From UBA721 sp002705165 (lineage in GTDB: Bacteria > Planctomycetota > Planctomycetia > Pirellulales > Pirellulaceae): 64,000 bases of DNA. Under the pieces are notes generated by a model that saw nothing but the letters and a program-made list of their open reading frames with translations, was not told the origin of the DNA and ran no database searches. The DNA lies in NCBI GenBank assembly GCA_045565995.1, contig JBJLEF010000001.1:186001-250000 (forward strand). Direction: 5' to 3'. Below, piece after piece: positions 33,321 through 42,045 of this stretch. Within the stretch, counting starts at the first letter, position 1, and each line of letters starts with the position of its first letter. The translations under genes were made by a program, and so were the position numbers.

Positions 33321-34076
33321 CTATTTCCAGAAATCGCTATTTCCCAAGGGACTGGAACTCTCGCTACCATCAGGTCCATCAAGTTTTCGTTTCGGCAACG
33401 CCTGGATTGCTAATTCGATAAACTTCAGGTCTTCCTGAGTAGTGACTTTCCTATTCAGGTGTGATGCCGGAACCACAATTACACTGTGTCCGGCCCACTC
33501 CATCAATTGTGCCTCATCGGTCGCTACAGTATAGTCCTCCGCAGTTTCATAAGCTTGAAGTAGCTTTACCTTATCAAACATCTGAGGGGTCTGTGACTCC
33601 CATAATCCGTCCCGGGGGATCGTTTCGCAAACTCGATCTAGCGCAACCCTCTTCACGGTGGAAACCACTGGTGCTCCCAAAATAGCAGCTCCTGTCTGTT
33701 TTACCTTTTCAAACAACTCATCCAACCAGATGTCTGCTATACAAGGGCGGGCTGCATCGTGGACTGCAACCAGCTGAATATCTTCGTCCACAGTTTTTAG
33801 ACCATTCAATACAGACTCTGCGCGGCTATCTCCTCCATGCACAACATCCACATTTAAAAGCGTGGCTTCCGCTCGAAATCGCTCATCAAAAGTCTGTTGA
33901 TCATCCTCTGCAATGACAAGAATAAGCTGCTTAACATCTACGCGTTGTCTAAACCTGTCGACACTGTGTAGCCACAATGCCCGTGCATTAACGGATACAA
34001 AGGGCTTCTTATCGTTTTTATCATTAAAGCGAGTACTCTTCCCGGCGGCAACAATAATGACAGCAACATCAGACAT
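33321..34076 (-). CDS. ispD: 2-C-methyl-D-erythritol 4-phosphate cytidylyltransferase
   Basis: 251 residues from ATG 34076; a TTG at 34094 would add six residues. IspD transfers CMP to methylerythritol phosphate in the non-mevalonate isoprenoid pathway. The nucleotide-binding Ala-Ala-Gly-Lys-Ser-Thr-Arg-Phe (with Lys-Lys-Pro-Phe), Val-His-Asp-Ala-Ala-Arg-Pro, and Ala-Thr-Asp-Glu-Ala-Gln-Leu-Met-Glu blocks match the family. The usual Gly-x-Gly after Ala-Ala-Gly is Lys-Ser, within family variation. The acyl-CoA synthetase gene lies upstream with 41 bases between, in the same leftward operon. A C-terminal tail of about 20 polar residues follows the domain. Confidence 0.92.
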   Translation of the reverse strand: MSDVAVIIVAAGKSTRFNDKNDKKPFVSVNARALWLHSVDRFRQRVDVKQLILVIAEDDQQTFDERFRAEATLLNVDVVHGGDSRAESVLNGLKTVDEDIQLVAVHDAARPCIADIWLDELFEKVKQTGAAILGAPVVSTVKRVALDRVCETIPRDGLWESQTPQMFDKVKLLQAYETAEDYTVATDEAQLMEWAGHSVIVVPASHLNRKVTTQEDLKFIELAIQALPKRKLDGPDGSESSSPLGNSDFWK

Positions 34077-34117
34077 GAAAACATTCTTATTCAAAGTGCG
34101 TGGTTATTTAATACATC

Positions 34118-35722
34118 CTAACTGCTATATAGTCGATCGAGAACATCTACTAATTGCTCTTTAATCACACTTCTTCGCAAGGTCCCCTTCACCGTCAATT
34201 GCTGTTGCTCAACCGAAAATGGCAAGCTCAGCAATGCAATGCGGGCTATCTGCTCATAGGATGCCCGATGTTCTAATTGTTTATTCACGATCTGCATAAA
34301 CCATCGCTCAACGTTTGGGCTATCTTTCCAGTGATCCGATGTCCCAGAAACATCAACTTGCTCTGAAAAATACTCCCAATCAGGAAACAGGATTGCCGTC
34401 AAGAACTTCTGACCATCGCCAAACACAATCGCCTGCTCGATCGCATCGTGCTCCAGCAATATTTTCTCAATCGATTGAGGCCAGATATTTTGCCCGCCCG
34501 AGGTAACAATCAGCTCTTTCTTACGGCCCGTTAAATATAAGAATTGATCTTCGTCCAGTCTTCCAAGATCACCGGTTCGCAACCATCCATCACAGATTAA
34601 ATCCGCTGTAGCTTGAGCGTCCCGATAATAACCAGCACATACGTGTCGTCCTTTGATGAGAACTTCGCCATCCTCACTTAACTTGATCTCTGTTCCCTCT
34701 ATCGCACAACCCACTGAAGCATCTCGAATGTCGTTCGGGCCCGTTAATGTCGCAACTGGTGATGTCTCAGTCAAACCATACCCTTCAAGAACTGCTATCG
34801 AGTTTGCCTGGTAAAAATCAAATACGTCACGAGCAAGAGCTGATCCTCCTGAGTTTATCTGAGATAAATTGGAGCCCAGAACACCGTCATTGCTACTGGA
34901 CTGGGTACACAAAGTCGCGAGCTTCTGAAAGAAATGCGGCACACCATTAATATGAGTAGGAGCAATAACCCCTACTTCCTCCACCGCTTTTTTCCGGCTA
35001 GATGCTAAGGTAAGCCGATGGCCACCTAGCAACCATACATACAGATCACAAGTTCGACCAAATACATAAAAGAAAGGGAGGAAGTTAAACTGATGGGTGT
35101 CAGGCTCAAACTGATAACGCTGCAAAGCCATCTGGGCATCGAACACCAAGTTTTCCTCGGTCAGCATAACTCCTTTAGCCTCACCTGTTGTACCAGATGT
35201 ATACACTATCGATGCAACTCGCTCAGACTCCCGACAAGGAATAGCTAACTCCCTATCTAATGTCGATGCCGAGACAACCATTTCATCAAAGTTTCCTAGA
35301 ACGGGCATTAACTGTTCGGCAGTAGTGCCAGCTGTCCGACCTAAGATGACGACGGGAATCGCCGGCCCCTGATCCAATACTGAGTAAAACTCCCCCGAGA
35401 CAAACAATAGGCTCGCTCCTGAATGACGGATTTGCCTAGAGACCTGTTGAGAACTCAAATGCGTATTTATTGGCACAGACACCGCATGCAAATAATGGCA
35501 GGCCAAATCAACCAAGATCCAATCCAAACTATTCTCGGCCAGTAAGCCAACCCGATTGCCCGGGGAAACCCCAAGATTTTGCAGTAGCAAAGCAGTGTCA
35601 TGAACACGTTCATATAATTCCTGCCAACCGATCTCTTGCGAGTCATACTCATTACAAATCCGCAGGGCATCGTCTTGCGGATTTGATTTAGCACGTTGTT
35701 GTAGAACTTGGAGGAACTTCAT
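34118..35722 (-). CDS. Long-chain acyl-CoA synthetase (AMP-forming)
   Basis: 534 residues, ATG 35722. The enzyme activates carboxylic acids, most likely fatty acids, through an acyl-adenylate to acyl-CoA. The AMP-binding P-loop Tyr-Thr-Ser-Gly-Thr-Thr-Gly-Glu-Ala-Lys-Gly starts near residue 173, followed by Glu-Gly-Tyr-Gly-Leu-Thr-Glu-Thr-Ser-Pro near 310 and Trp-Leu-Arg-Thr-Gly-Asp-Leu-Gly with Gly-Arg-Lys-Lys-Glu in the hinge near 400-415, then a small C-terminal lid domain. The hinge Arg-Lys-Lys-Glu form is typical of FadD15/long-chain members. Substrate length cannot be read from sequence. It is the first gene of the operon that includes ispD and tyrS. Confidence 0.92.
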   Translation of the reverse strand: MKFLQVLQQRAKSNPQDDALRICNEYDSQEIGWQELYERVHDTALLLQNLGVSPGNRVGLLAENSLDWILVDLACHYLHAVSVPINTHLSSQQVSRQIRHSGASLLFVSGEFYSVLDQGPAIPVVILGRTAGTTAEQLMPVLGNFDEMVVSASTLDRELAIPCRESERVASIVYTSGTTGEAKGVMLTEENLVFDAQMALQRYQFEPDTHQFNFLPFFYVFGRTCDLYVWLLGGHRLTLASSRKKAVEEVGVIAPTHINGVPHFFQKLATLCTQSSSNDGVLGSNLSQINSGGSALARDVFDFYQANSIAVLEGYGLTETSPVATLTGPNDIRDASVGCAIEGTEIKLSEDGEVLIKGRHVCAGYYRDAQATADLICDGWLRTGDLGRLDEDQFLYLTGRKKELIVTSGGQNIWPQSIEKILLEHDAIEQAIVFGDGQKFLTAILFPDWEYFSEQVDVSGTSDHWKDSPNVERWFMQIVNKQLEHRASYEQIARIALLSLPFSVEQQQLTVKGTLRRSVIKEQLVDVLDRLYSS

Positions 35723-35835
35723 GAAACTGAGAACTAGATTATCCTGGGGAGCGGCAGGCCCTTTATAATGAACGTGTTCGTGTAATCTTTATTGTACGTA
35801 AGACCTTATCACTTGCCTCTAATCCCGTTGAAGAG

Positions 35836-36225
35836 ATGCCACATCGCTTTTATTTTTTCGTCTGTTTGATTTTTATCTTACTCTTAAATTGTCCTGTCTC
35901 GATTGCGACTAACCAACAGACCGTCATATTGCAATTTGACTATGGCAATGGATTTAGCAAACAGTATAAGACCCTCTCTCTCTCAAGGGGAGATACCGTC
36001 TTGGATGCGATGAAAACAATGCAAAAACATCCTCAAAAGATTCCGTTTAAGACTCGGGGAAGCGGTGAACTAACCTTCATTACTGAAATCGATATGATCA
36101 AGAACGAAGGGAATGGCAAAAACTGGATGTTCTATGTGAATGGCCAGCGAGCTAATGTTGGCGTCGGATCGTACAAACTTCAGGCGAACGATCGAATCGC
36201 ATGGAAATACGAAGTGTTCCAATAA
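35836..36225 (+). CDS. DUF4430 secreted protein (transcobalamin-like domain)
   Basis: 129 residues, ATG 35836. A signal peptide (about 1-24) is followed by one compact beta-grasp-like domain: Val-Ile-Leu-Gln-Phe-Asp-Tyr-Gly-Asn-Gly, Gly-Asp-Thr-Val-Leu-Asp-Ala-Met, and Gly-Lys-Asn-Trp-Met-Phe-Tyr-Val-Asn-Gly with Tyr-Lys-Leu-Gln-Ala-Asn-Asp-Arg-Ile-Ala-Trp-Lys-Tyr. The Trp-x-Phe-Tyr-Val-Asn-Gly block is the DUF4430 signature, shared with the C-terminal domain of transcobalamin and intrinsic factor. The gene converges on a DUF6580 membrane protein with 17 bases between. B12 or another cofactor as ligand is an inference. Confidence 0.85.
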   Translation: MPHRFYFFVCLIFILLLNCPVSIATNQQTVILQFDYGNGFSKQYKTLSLSRGDTVLDAMKTMQKHPQKIPFKTRGSGELTFITEIDMIKNEGNGKNWMFYVNGQRANVGVGSYKLQANDRIAWKYEVFQ

Positions 36226-36242
36226 TCAATACTTTAAAGTCC

Positions 36243-36812
36243 TCACTGGACAACAAGCTGATCCGCTTTCGAGGTCAACCAGATCTTACCCAAAGCATAA
36301 CTACCAAAGAACAGGCTGACAAAAATCATATCGCCTAGAATGGTCTGGCGGAAGAATGGAAGTGCTGCTGTATAACACTCCAGTAAACCAGCAGTATTCA
36401 TCGGATAGAATGAGCTACTTGACCACACCGCGAGGTTCGTTCCAAGAAAGAAAAGGACTGAAAACCCCAGGCCTGTCGCTCCTACTGAGGCAACCGACAG
36501 CATAGGAGACTTTTGATTTTGGTGGAAATTATTTAGCGATCTCCCAGCTACTGCTGGCAATGCGAGTAAGATGTAGACGGAAACCATAACCTTCGGAGCA
36601 TAGCCTCCGAAATATAAATCACTGATCGTCAACACGATCAAAGGAACGGCTAACGCCAGCACTCGTCCTCTCAGGATATAGCCAGCTAACAATGCCAAGG
36701 CTGCTACAGGTGAAACGTTTGGATAGTCCTCAAGGCCCAAACGCAGGATGACGCCTACACACACCAAAAGTGCCACCATAAGAATCTCTTTCGGATTCAC
36801 CTTGAATTTCAT
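36243..36812 (-). CDS. DUF6580 family membrane protein (ECF-type S-component-like)
   Basis: 189 residues. Five or six membrane segments fill the protein. The N-terminal Pro-Asn-Val-Ser-Pro-Val-Ala-Ala-Leu-Ala-Leu-Leu-Ala-Gly and the Leu-Ser/Thr-Ile-Ser-Asp-Leu-Tyr-Phe-Gly motifs are typical of DUF6580, which is annotated as a putative transport protein and resembles substrate-binding S components of ECF vitamin transporters. No ECF ATPase or T component is nearby; shared ECF modules are common. The neighbouring DUF4430 gene points to a shared small-molecule ligand. Stop codons converge at 36225/36243. Confidence 0.8.
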   Translation of the reverse strand: MKFKVNPKEILMVALLVCVGVILRLGLEDYPNVSPVAALALLAGYILRGRVLALAVPLIVLTISDLYFGGYAPKVMVSVYILLALPAVAGRSLNNFHQNQKSPMLSVASVGATGLGFSVLFFLGTNLAVWSSSSFYPMNTAGLLECYTAALPFFRQTILGDMIFVSLFFGSYALGKIWLTSKADQLVVQ

Positions 36813-36833
36813 AATCCATTCCTTACGTTCTGA

Positions 36834-38510
36834 TTAGCTACCAGGTACTACTGGCGCGGGTTCCCCTGGATTAGCTGCTGGAGCAGCCGTGTCAACAGGA
36901 CCTGCTGTAGGTAATAAGAAGCTTTCAAACTTTCGTACTTCATCTTCGAGGTCAGCCAACATTGTTTCACGATCCGGCTCTGCCACTGGTTCATCCGGTG
37001 AAACAGCACTGTCATTAGATGGCATACGAATCGTTGCAACTAAAGCATCCATACTTTCTTGCAATTTTGTAAGAGCAGGCTGTCCCGCGTTATCTTGCAA
37101 GGCCGCCAAGACCATTCCGGTAGATGGAATCCTATTAGGACCTGCCTGACGTCCTTCCTTACCAATCGCCAGTACCACATGATAAAGTTGGTAAGCGAGA
37201 ATTCGACGGGAGTAATCAACACGACGTTTTTCTTCCTTGCTTAAAACTGAAGCTCCACCACCAAAGACGTCACCGCCCATACCGCCCATCATGCCACCCA
37301 TACCACCATCCATACCTCCCATGCCACCATCCATACCGCCCATGGCTCCTCCCATGCCGCCATCCATGCCGCCCATGGCTCCTCCCATTCCACCATCCAT
37401 ACCGCCCATGCCACCACCAAAATCAGTGACGCCACCAGCTGCTTGGGCAGCTTCCGCTTCTTTCTCAGCTTCAACGCGAGCCAATTCATTACGACAAATC
37501 TTAATGGCAAGCAAGCCAAGTGCGTTGGAGGTATCCTCTAAAGCAACCTTCGTTTGAGCATCATAATAGAAGTAATGTAGGGCTTTGGCTGCTGACAGAC
37601 GTAACGAGATCGGGGCATCATCGTCTTTAACAATGGCTACAATCGCTGGAAGAATTTGACCATTATCACGTCCAATGGCAGATAGAACTTCTAACGCTCG
37701 TCGTTGCAACCATGTCTGGCCCGAAGGGGTACGTCCGGCAGCCACCGCTTCCTGATTCAAAAGGCTTAAAGCCTGAGTTGCAATCACAACCTGATTGTTG
37801 CCGGGGATGTGATTGGTCAAACGATTCATACGGACATGACGTAAAACACCAACCCAACTTGCGAGCAGTATTGCATCGTTAGCAGCACCACCCTGCACAT
37901 TTTGCACAAGAAAACTCAACGCCGTCGTCGAAGGCACAGGAACTCTTCGCGTTTGATCTGGATTATAATTGGACCGCTGGTTCATCTGACCGACAATCAA
38001 CATCGCGTTATATTTAACCGCCGGATGGAAATTCCCCGTTATGAATGTCTGCATCTGAGGTAGGACGACATTATTGACAATGTGCTGATAAATTGCATCA
38101 TTCTGACAACGAGTACTCAGTTCATTGACAAAAGTCAAACGCTGAGCGGAAAGATCACCCATCGACTTGGCATGAGTAAACTGAGCCAAGATATTGTTTT
38201 CATACCACCCCTTAAGAAGCCCCTCATTCGTCATCTGAACCGCACCGGGAGTCCCTTCCCCAAGTGTAAAGGACGTATTCAGTTGGGATTCACCACGCAT
38301 AATCAGTGCAATTTGAGCACGGGCCTGATTGATGTTTTGTTTTACCTGATTCAGTTGAGCTCGGGATTCAGGAGCCTGATGTGGCGCCAGATCGAACTGA
38401 GGAGCAATTGGAATTTCTGTATAAGGTGACGGTTGTTGCGCATTAGCTACCGTCATAAACGAAAACCAACTGACCAAGAGTAAAGCAAAACCTAACTTTT
38501 TGAACAGCAC
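36834..38510 (-). CDS. Secreted protein with Gly-Met-rich repeat, HEAT-like
   Basis: 558 residues. A signal peptide ends in Val-Ala-Asn-Ala-Gln. The first 350 residues are helical with HEAT-like features (for example Ile-Ser-Leu-Arg-Leu-Ser-Ala-Ala-Lys-Ala-Leu-His-Tyr). A flexible Gly-Gly-Met-Asp-Gly-Gly-Met-rich stretch follows (about 363-412), then a further helical segment and a Pro/Ala-rich tail. Met-rich Gly linkers occur in copper-handling and chaperone proteins, but no other metal motif is present. The function is unknown. The next gene (DUF6580) starts 21 bases after its stop on the same strand. Confidence 0.78.
   Translation of the reverse strand: MLFKKLGFALLLVSWFSFMTVANAQQPSPYTEIPIAPQFDLAPHQAPESRAQLNQVKQNINQARAQIALIMRGESQLNTSFTLGEGTPGAVQMTNEGLLKGWYENNILAQFTHAKSMGDLSAQRLTFVNELSTRCQNDAIYQHIVNNVVLPQMQTFITGNFHPAVKYNAMLIVGQMNQRSNYNPDQTRRVPVPSTTALSFLVQNVQGGAANDAILLASWVGVLRHVRMNRLTNHIPGNNQVVIATQALSLLNQEAVAAGRTPSGQTWLQRRALEVLSAIGRDNGQILPAIVAIVKDDDAPISLRLSAAKALHYFYYDAQTKVALEDTSNALGLLAIKICRNELARVEAEKEAEAAQAAGGVTDFGGGMGGMDGGMGGAMGGMDGGMGGAMGGMDGGMGGMDGGMGGMMGGMGGDVFGGGASVLSKEEKRRVDYSRRILAYQLYHVVLAIGKEGRQAGPNRIPSTGMVLAALQDNAGQPALTKLQESMDALVATIRMPSNDSAVSPDEPVAEPDRETMLADLEDEVRKFESFLLPTAGPVDTAAPAANPGEPAPVVPGS
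37274..37420. repeat. Gly-Met-Asp tandem repeats in the secreted protein gene
   Basis: Overlapping short units encode Gly-Gly-Met-Asp-Gly-Gly-Met. The clearest is a 33-bp unit starting at 37336, repeated from 37369 with a few changes (11 residues, Gly-Ala-Met-Gly-Gly-Met-Asp-Gly-Gly-Met-Gly). Repeat purity suggests recent slippage or recombination, always in frame. Confidence 0.85.
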
Positions 38511-38874
38511 TGTATTCCCCTTTGAATTAGCTGTTATTGATCCCCCAAAAGGACCTTTCTCATTCTTCTATCATACGTACCCTTGAAATCCCAAGTCAAT
38601 TCAAGGAATAGCTCAGAAACGAAACTTAAGGCACAATATGACACTATCAACCTCGACCTAAAACGCGCGAATTTTCCAAAACAATCGTTCAGCAAGAACA
38701 ATCCGAGGGTAGAAACTGATTTGGGGACGCTATAACCGGAATGTCTTAACATTTACCACCTGACACCCTCAAAACTTTAGCTGCGTCCAACGAATGAAAA
38801 GTGTACCAATTTATGGGGCTACTTCAGCTAATATTTTAGTGAAGAGAGGTATTTCCACCCGTCGACAGCGGAGA
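38511..38874. other. 364-bp non-coding region
   Basis: This stretch lies between the TIGR03067 gene and the Gly-Met-rich gene, both leftward. It should hold the promoter of the latter. A leftward frame at 38534-38752 has no support. I see no hairpin, repeat or RNA gene in it. Confidence 0.4.
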
Positions 38875-39309
38875 TCACTCAACCTTTTTGCGGCTATAGG
38901 TAATTAGCACCATTCCAGGCTCCTTACCGTCAAACTTCTCAGGATAAGCCTTCCCTTCCAGTGAATAGCATATCGTTAACTTATCTCTTCCCTCTAATTT
39001 ATAGATTCCAAGTATCTTCTTCCCCGCGTTCTCTCCCTTCACTCCTGTGATCTCAATCTTTGCAGGTTTAGAATCCTCCTCCAGAACAAAGGTTCCCTCA
39101 TCAACAACTTCGCCCATACGCGAAGTACTATATTGCTTTCCACGCATTTGCAACTGAATCATCTTATTGAAGTCAGCTGGCACTTCATTGCCTTCAATCA
39201 CTGCGACAGAAACTTGCCAGTCACCAGGAAAGATCTTTGAGTCATCCGCTGACAAAGTGGTAACGGCAAGAGTTAGTAACAAGACAGAAAGGATACTGGA
39301 CTTCATCAT
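38875..39309 (-). CDS. TIGR03067 family secreted protein
   Basis: 144 residues from ATG 39309 (39306 is one codon later; GTG 39339 would add ten residues before the signal peptide). A signal peptide ends near Leu-Ser-Ala-Asp-Asp. The mature part has the lipocalin-like beta pattern of TIGR03067: Gly-Asp-Trp-Gln-Val near the start, Gly-Thr-Phe-Val-Leu, a Lys-Ile-Leu-Gly-Ile-Tyr-Lys-Leu-Glu-Gly strand and Leu-Thr-Ile-Cys-Tyr-Ser, ending in Val-Leu-Ile-Thr-Tyr-Ser-Arg-Lys. This planctomycete/acidobacterial family has many members per genome and no known function. No neighbour suggests a specific role. Confidence 0.82.
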   Translation of the reverse strand: MMKSSILSVLLLTLAVTTLSADDSKIFPGDWQVSVAVIEGNEVPADFNKMIQLQMRGKQYSTSRMGEVVDEGTFVLEEDSKPAKIEITGVKGENAGKKILGIYKLEGRDKLTICYSLEGKAYPEKFDGKEPGMVLITYSRKKVE

Positions 39310-39431
39310 CAGACTTTCAAACCTATTGAAAACGTTCACAATCTACAGCACTAAATTTTACAATAGAACTTAGCAGTAGAATCCTACAGAAGTTTCTCTG
39401 GACTTTCAACTTCAGAATGGGTTGTGACTCA

Positions 39432-39953
39432 TCAATCGAAACCCTGATCATTTTGAAATATTCTGGCCTGTCGAAAGAACTCCTTTCGCAGTCGCTCACT
39501 TTCCATTTGTGTTTCTTCCACCAGCGGCATTTTGGGCATCGCTTCATGAACACGCTGCGCAAAACGACCCTGTCCTCGCTCCATTACCTCGCCTGATATT
39601 CCACCATAGACTGGAACATCCTGCACACCACAACTAGGTGATCTCGACTTAAAAACATAACCGCAAACATTTTGAATCTGAAGCTGCTCAATCCAATCGT
39701 CGGCAACCGAATCCATCTTTTCCGACCAATCCTGACGAGATTCAATTGCCATCAACATCCGCTCGCCATCATGCAACTCGATCTGAATTTTTTCTCGAGG
39801 TACAGGCATCCCGGCTTCCAATTCCGGACAAATCGGGATCCACTCAACTCCTGCCACGCTTTCCAGCCAGGCTTGAAGCTTATGTTTACCGTCGTAGCGA
39901 ACGTTTTGCCCTATCAAGCAGGACGAGATGGCGATGGGGATTGTCAAAGTCAT
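39432..39953 (-). CDS. DUF523 domain protein
   Basis: 173 residues, ATG 39953. The whole DUF523 domain is present: Ser-Ser-Cys-Leu-Ile-Gly-Gln-Asn-Val-Arg-Tyr-Asp-Gly near the start, Cys-Pro-Glu-Leu-Glu-Ala-Gly-Met-Pro-Val-Pro-Arg in the middle, and Lys-Ser-Arg-Ser-Pro-Ser-Cys-Gly later. Three conserved cysteines could bind metal or be catalytic. The C-terminal DUF1722 domain found fused to DUF523 in some bacteria is absent. It is divergent from the membrane protein at 40070. The role is unknown. Confidence 0.9.
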   Translation of the reverse strand: MTLTIPIAISSCLIGQNVRYDGKHKLQAWLESVAGVEWIPICPELEAGMPVPREKIQIELHDGERMLMAIESRQDWSEKMDSVADDWIEQLQIQNVCGYVFKSRSPSCGVQDVPVYGGISGEVMERGQGRFAQRVHEAMPKMPLVEETQMESERLRKEFFRQARIFQNDQGFD

Positions 39954-40069
39954 AATCCCCCCATTGTAGCAAACACATCTCTAACCACAATTTTGAACAT
40001 CTTCTCAGGTTGTGCCAATATTGGAGTGAGGTGAAAATGGATTTTTACGAGTCTCTAACATAGTTACCC

Positions 40070-40666
40070 ATGTCTCCTAAAAAGCTCATACTTATTATTT
40101 TCGTTATTTCCATGAGCTATGCTGTGCTGCGCTATAACCTTTTTGGCAATGTCCCGACCTCGGACATCCCATTCTATGTACTGAACAAAGTATTCGCATT
40201 TAGCGGGTTACTATTGTTGGGCATAGCAGGATTGAAATCCACATCTCCAGAGCGTCATAAGTTGGGGATCGCTGCGGCATATTGTCTACTAATGCACGTC
40301 ATCATCACACTCGCTATTTTCTCACCCCAGTACTTCTCAAAATTGTTCGAGGCAAACTCTCGCAGACTGACACTTTCTGCAAGCCTCTCGTTGCTTTGTG
40401 GAACTTTGGCGTTTGTCTGCCTAATACATTTATGGAGAGTATCGATCAGCAGACGTAAAGGCACCGATTTGAGTCTTGTCAACGGACTGGGAAGACTCCT
40501 GCTGCTATTTACTGCTGGGCATACCGCGTTCATGGGAGTCAGTCTCTGGTTCAGTCCTAGCACATGGCCCGGCAAACTCCCACCGATCACACTATTCGCC
40601 TTCGCGACAGCCATGATCTTTCTTTGGATTACTCACAAGCGTAAGCGAGCAGATGCCTCAACCTGA
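40070..40666 (+). CDS. Six-helix membrane protein of unknown function
   Basis: 198 residues, ATG 40070. Six membrane segments are likely, near 5-25, 38-58, 66-86, 105-125, 140-160 and 172-192. His77 (in Leu-Leu-Met-His-Val) and His153 (in Ala-Gly-His-Thr-Ala) lie within membrane segments, a pattern that can ligate haem as in ferric-reductase/MsrQ-like proteins, but I cannot confirm the family. The last 14 bases overlap the start of the flavoprotein gene, suggesting coupled translation and perhaps a redox link with it. This is inference from position and His placement. Confidence 0.72.
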   Translation: MSPKKLILIIFVISMSYAVLRYNLFGNVPTSDIPFYVLNKVFAFSGLLLLGIAGLKSTSPERHKLGIAAAYCLLMHVIITLAIFSPQYFSKLFEANSRRLTLSASLSLLCGTLAFVCLIHLWRVSISRRKGTDLSLVNGLGRLLLLFTAGHTAFMGVSLWFSPSTWPGKLPPITLFAFATAMIFLWITHKRKRADAST

Positions 40667-41906
40667 ACAAAACATGATCAGCACATTTGACTGTGTCATC
40701 GTCGGCGCCGGTGCGGCAGGCCTGATGGCTGCTATCGAATCAGCAAAGCGAGGACGCCGCGTGTTGTTACTTGAAAAGAATTCGAAACCCGGCGTAAAGA
40801 TTTTAATGTCCGGTGGTACGCGGTGTAATCTCACGCAAAACACGGATACTTCCGGAATCATCTCTGAGTTTGGTAAAGAAGGTCGTTTTCTCCACTCAGC
40901 TCTGGCTGCTTTCTGCAACACAGACCTGATCGCCTACTTCAACCAGCGCGGGGTACCGACCAAGGTTGAGCCAACCGGTAAGGTTTTCCCAAGAAGTGAC
41001 CGGGCGAAAGACGTATTGGACGCGTTGGTCTCAGATGCTGAGGAAAACAATGTCGCCTTAAATCTGAAGGAACCGGTGCATACCATTGAGTCAGAAGACA
41101 ATACCTTTCGAGTACACACTCAGCATGCCATCTATCGAGTCGACCGAGTCCTAATCACCACGGGAGGGATCTCCTACCCAGGCTGCGGCACCACAGGCGA
41201 TGGATATCAATGGTGTAAACAATTCGGCCATTCGCTTGTCGAAACCGTTCCGGCACTGGTCCCACTTAAAACACCTGATCAAAGCTGGACTCGTGACTTA
41301 CAGGGTTTAACACTCGAAAACGTCGAATTGTCAATCATCAATTCATTACAAAAGACACTCGCAACAACACGGGGCTCAACACTGTTCACTCATCTTGGAG
41401 TCTCCGGTCCGTCAGCAATGAACATCAGTAGAATTGTTTCGTACTCCGATGATTCCGATTTATCTCTACGGATCAACTTTCTCCCAAACCTAAACGTTGA
41501 ACAAAAGTTCTCTTACCTAAACAATCTGTTGCGCGAGCAAGCTAAGAAACAAATTGGCACTGCACTTAAAGGCATCTTGCCGACAAGAGTCATCCACGTA
41601 TTATTGGAACAATCCAAAATCAATCCAGCATCTCGCTGTGCCGAAGTATCTAAAGCAAATATTCGCAAGCTAACCAAGGCTTTAGATGGACTGGCGACCA
41701 AAGTGACCGGAACCCTTGGATTTGCCAAAGCGGAAGTCACCGCGGGTGGTGTCAATTTACTGGAAATCGATTCAAAAACGATGGAAAGTAAGTGCCAGCC
41801 AGGACTGTTTCTAGCCGGTGAAATCCTCAATTTGGACGGGCCTATCGGCGGCTACAATTTCACCGCTGCGTTTGCTACAGGCTTTTTGGCCGGACGTTAC
41901 CTGTAA
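40653..41906 (+). CDS. BaiN/RdsA-family (HI0933-like) NAD(P)/FAD flavoprotein
   Basis: 417 residues, with ATG 40653 overlapping the preceding gene; Met8 at 40674 is the alternative. The FAD-binding motif Gly-Ala-Gly-Ala-Ala-Gly lies near residue 18-23, followed by the family-specific Lys-Pro-Gly-Val-Lys-Ile-Leu-Met-Ser-Gly-Gly-Thr-Arg-Cys-Asn-Leu-Thr block, Gly-Gly-Ile-Ser-Tyr-Pro near residue 170, and the C-terminal Gly-Gly-Tyr-Asn-Phe-Thr-Ala-Ala-Phe-Ala-Thr-Gly. Such proteins are annotated as aminoacetone oxidase, BaiN dehydrogenase or HI0933-like, and their substrates differ. A role as a reductase is likely. Confidence 0.9.
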   Translation: MPQPEQNMISTFDCVIVGAGAAGLMAAIESAKRGRRVLLLEKNSKPGVKILMSGGTRCNLTQNTDTSGIISEFGKEGRFLHSALAAFCNTDLIAYFNQRGVPTKVEPTGKVFPRSDRAKDVLDALVSDAEENNVALNLKEPVHTIESEDNTFRVHTQHAIYRVDRVLITTGGISYPGCGTTGDGYQWCKQFGHSLVETVPALVPLKTPDQSWTRDLQGLTLENVELSIINSLQKTLATTRGSTLFTHLGVSGPSAMNISRIVSYSDDSDLSLRINFLPNLNVEQKFSYLNNLLREQAKKQIGTALKGILPTRVIHVLLEQSKINPASRCAEVSKANIRKLTKALDGLATKVTGTLGFAKAEVTAGGVNLLEIDSKTMESKCQPGLFLAGEILNLDGPIGGYNFTAAFATGFLAGRYL

Positions 41907-42045
41907 GCATCACTCTGCTACAGTCGTAACGGTTATTCCAGTAGGCCAAGAAAAAGAATAATACGTCGTCCGTTCGTTCTGTCTTCCATAATTCGATAGA
42001 TAATTAACTACGATAAATGGGTTGCCATCACCCCAAGAGGTAACG

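Noticed and set aside
37237..37557. Forward-strand Pro/Met-rich frame opposite the Gly-Met repeat
   Set aside because: It is the antisense reading of the repeat and lacks a ribosome-binding site or signal.
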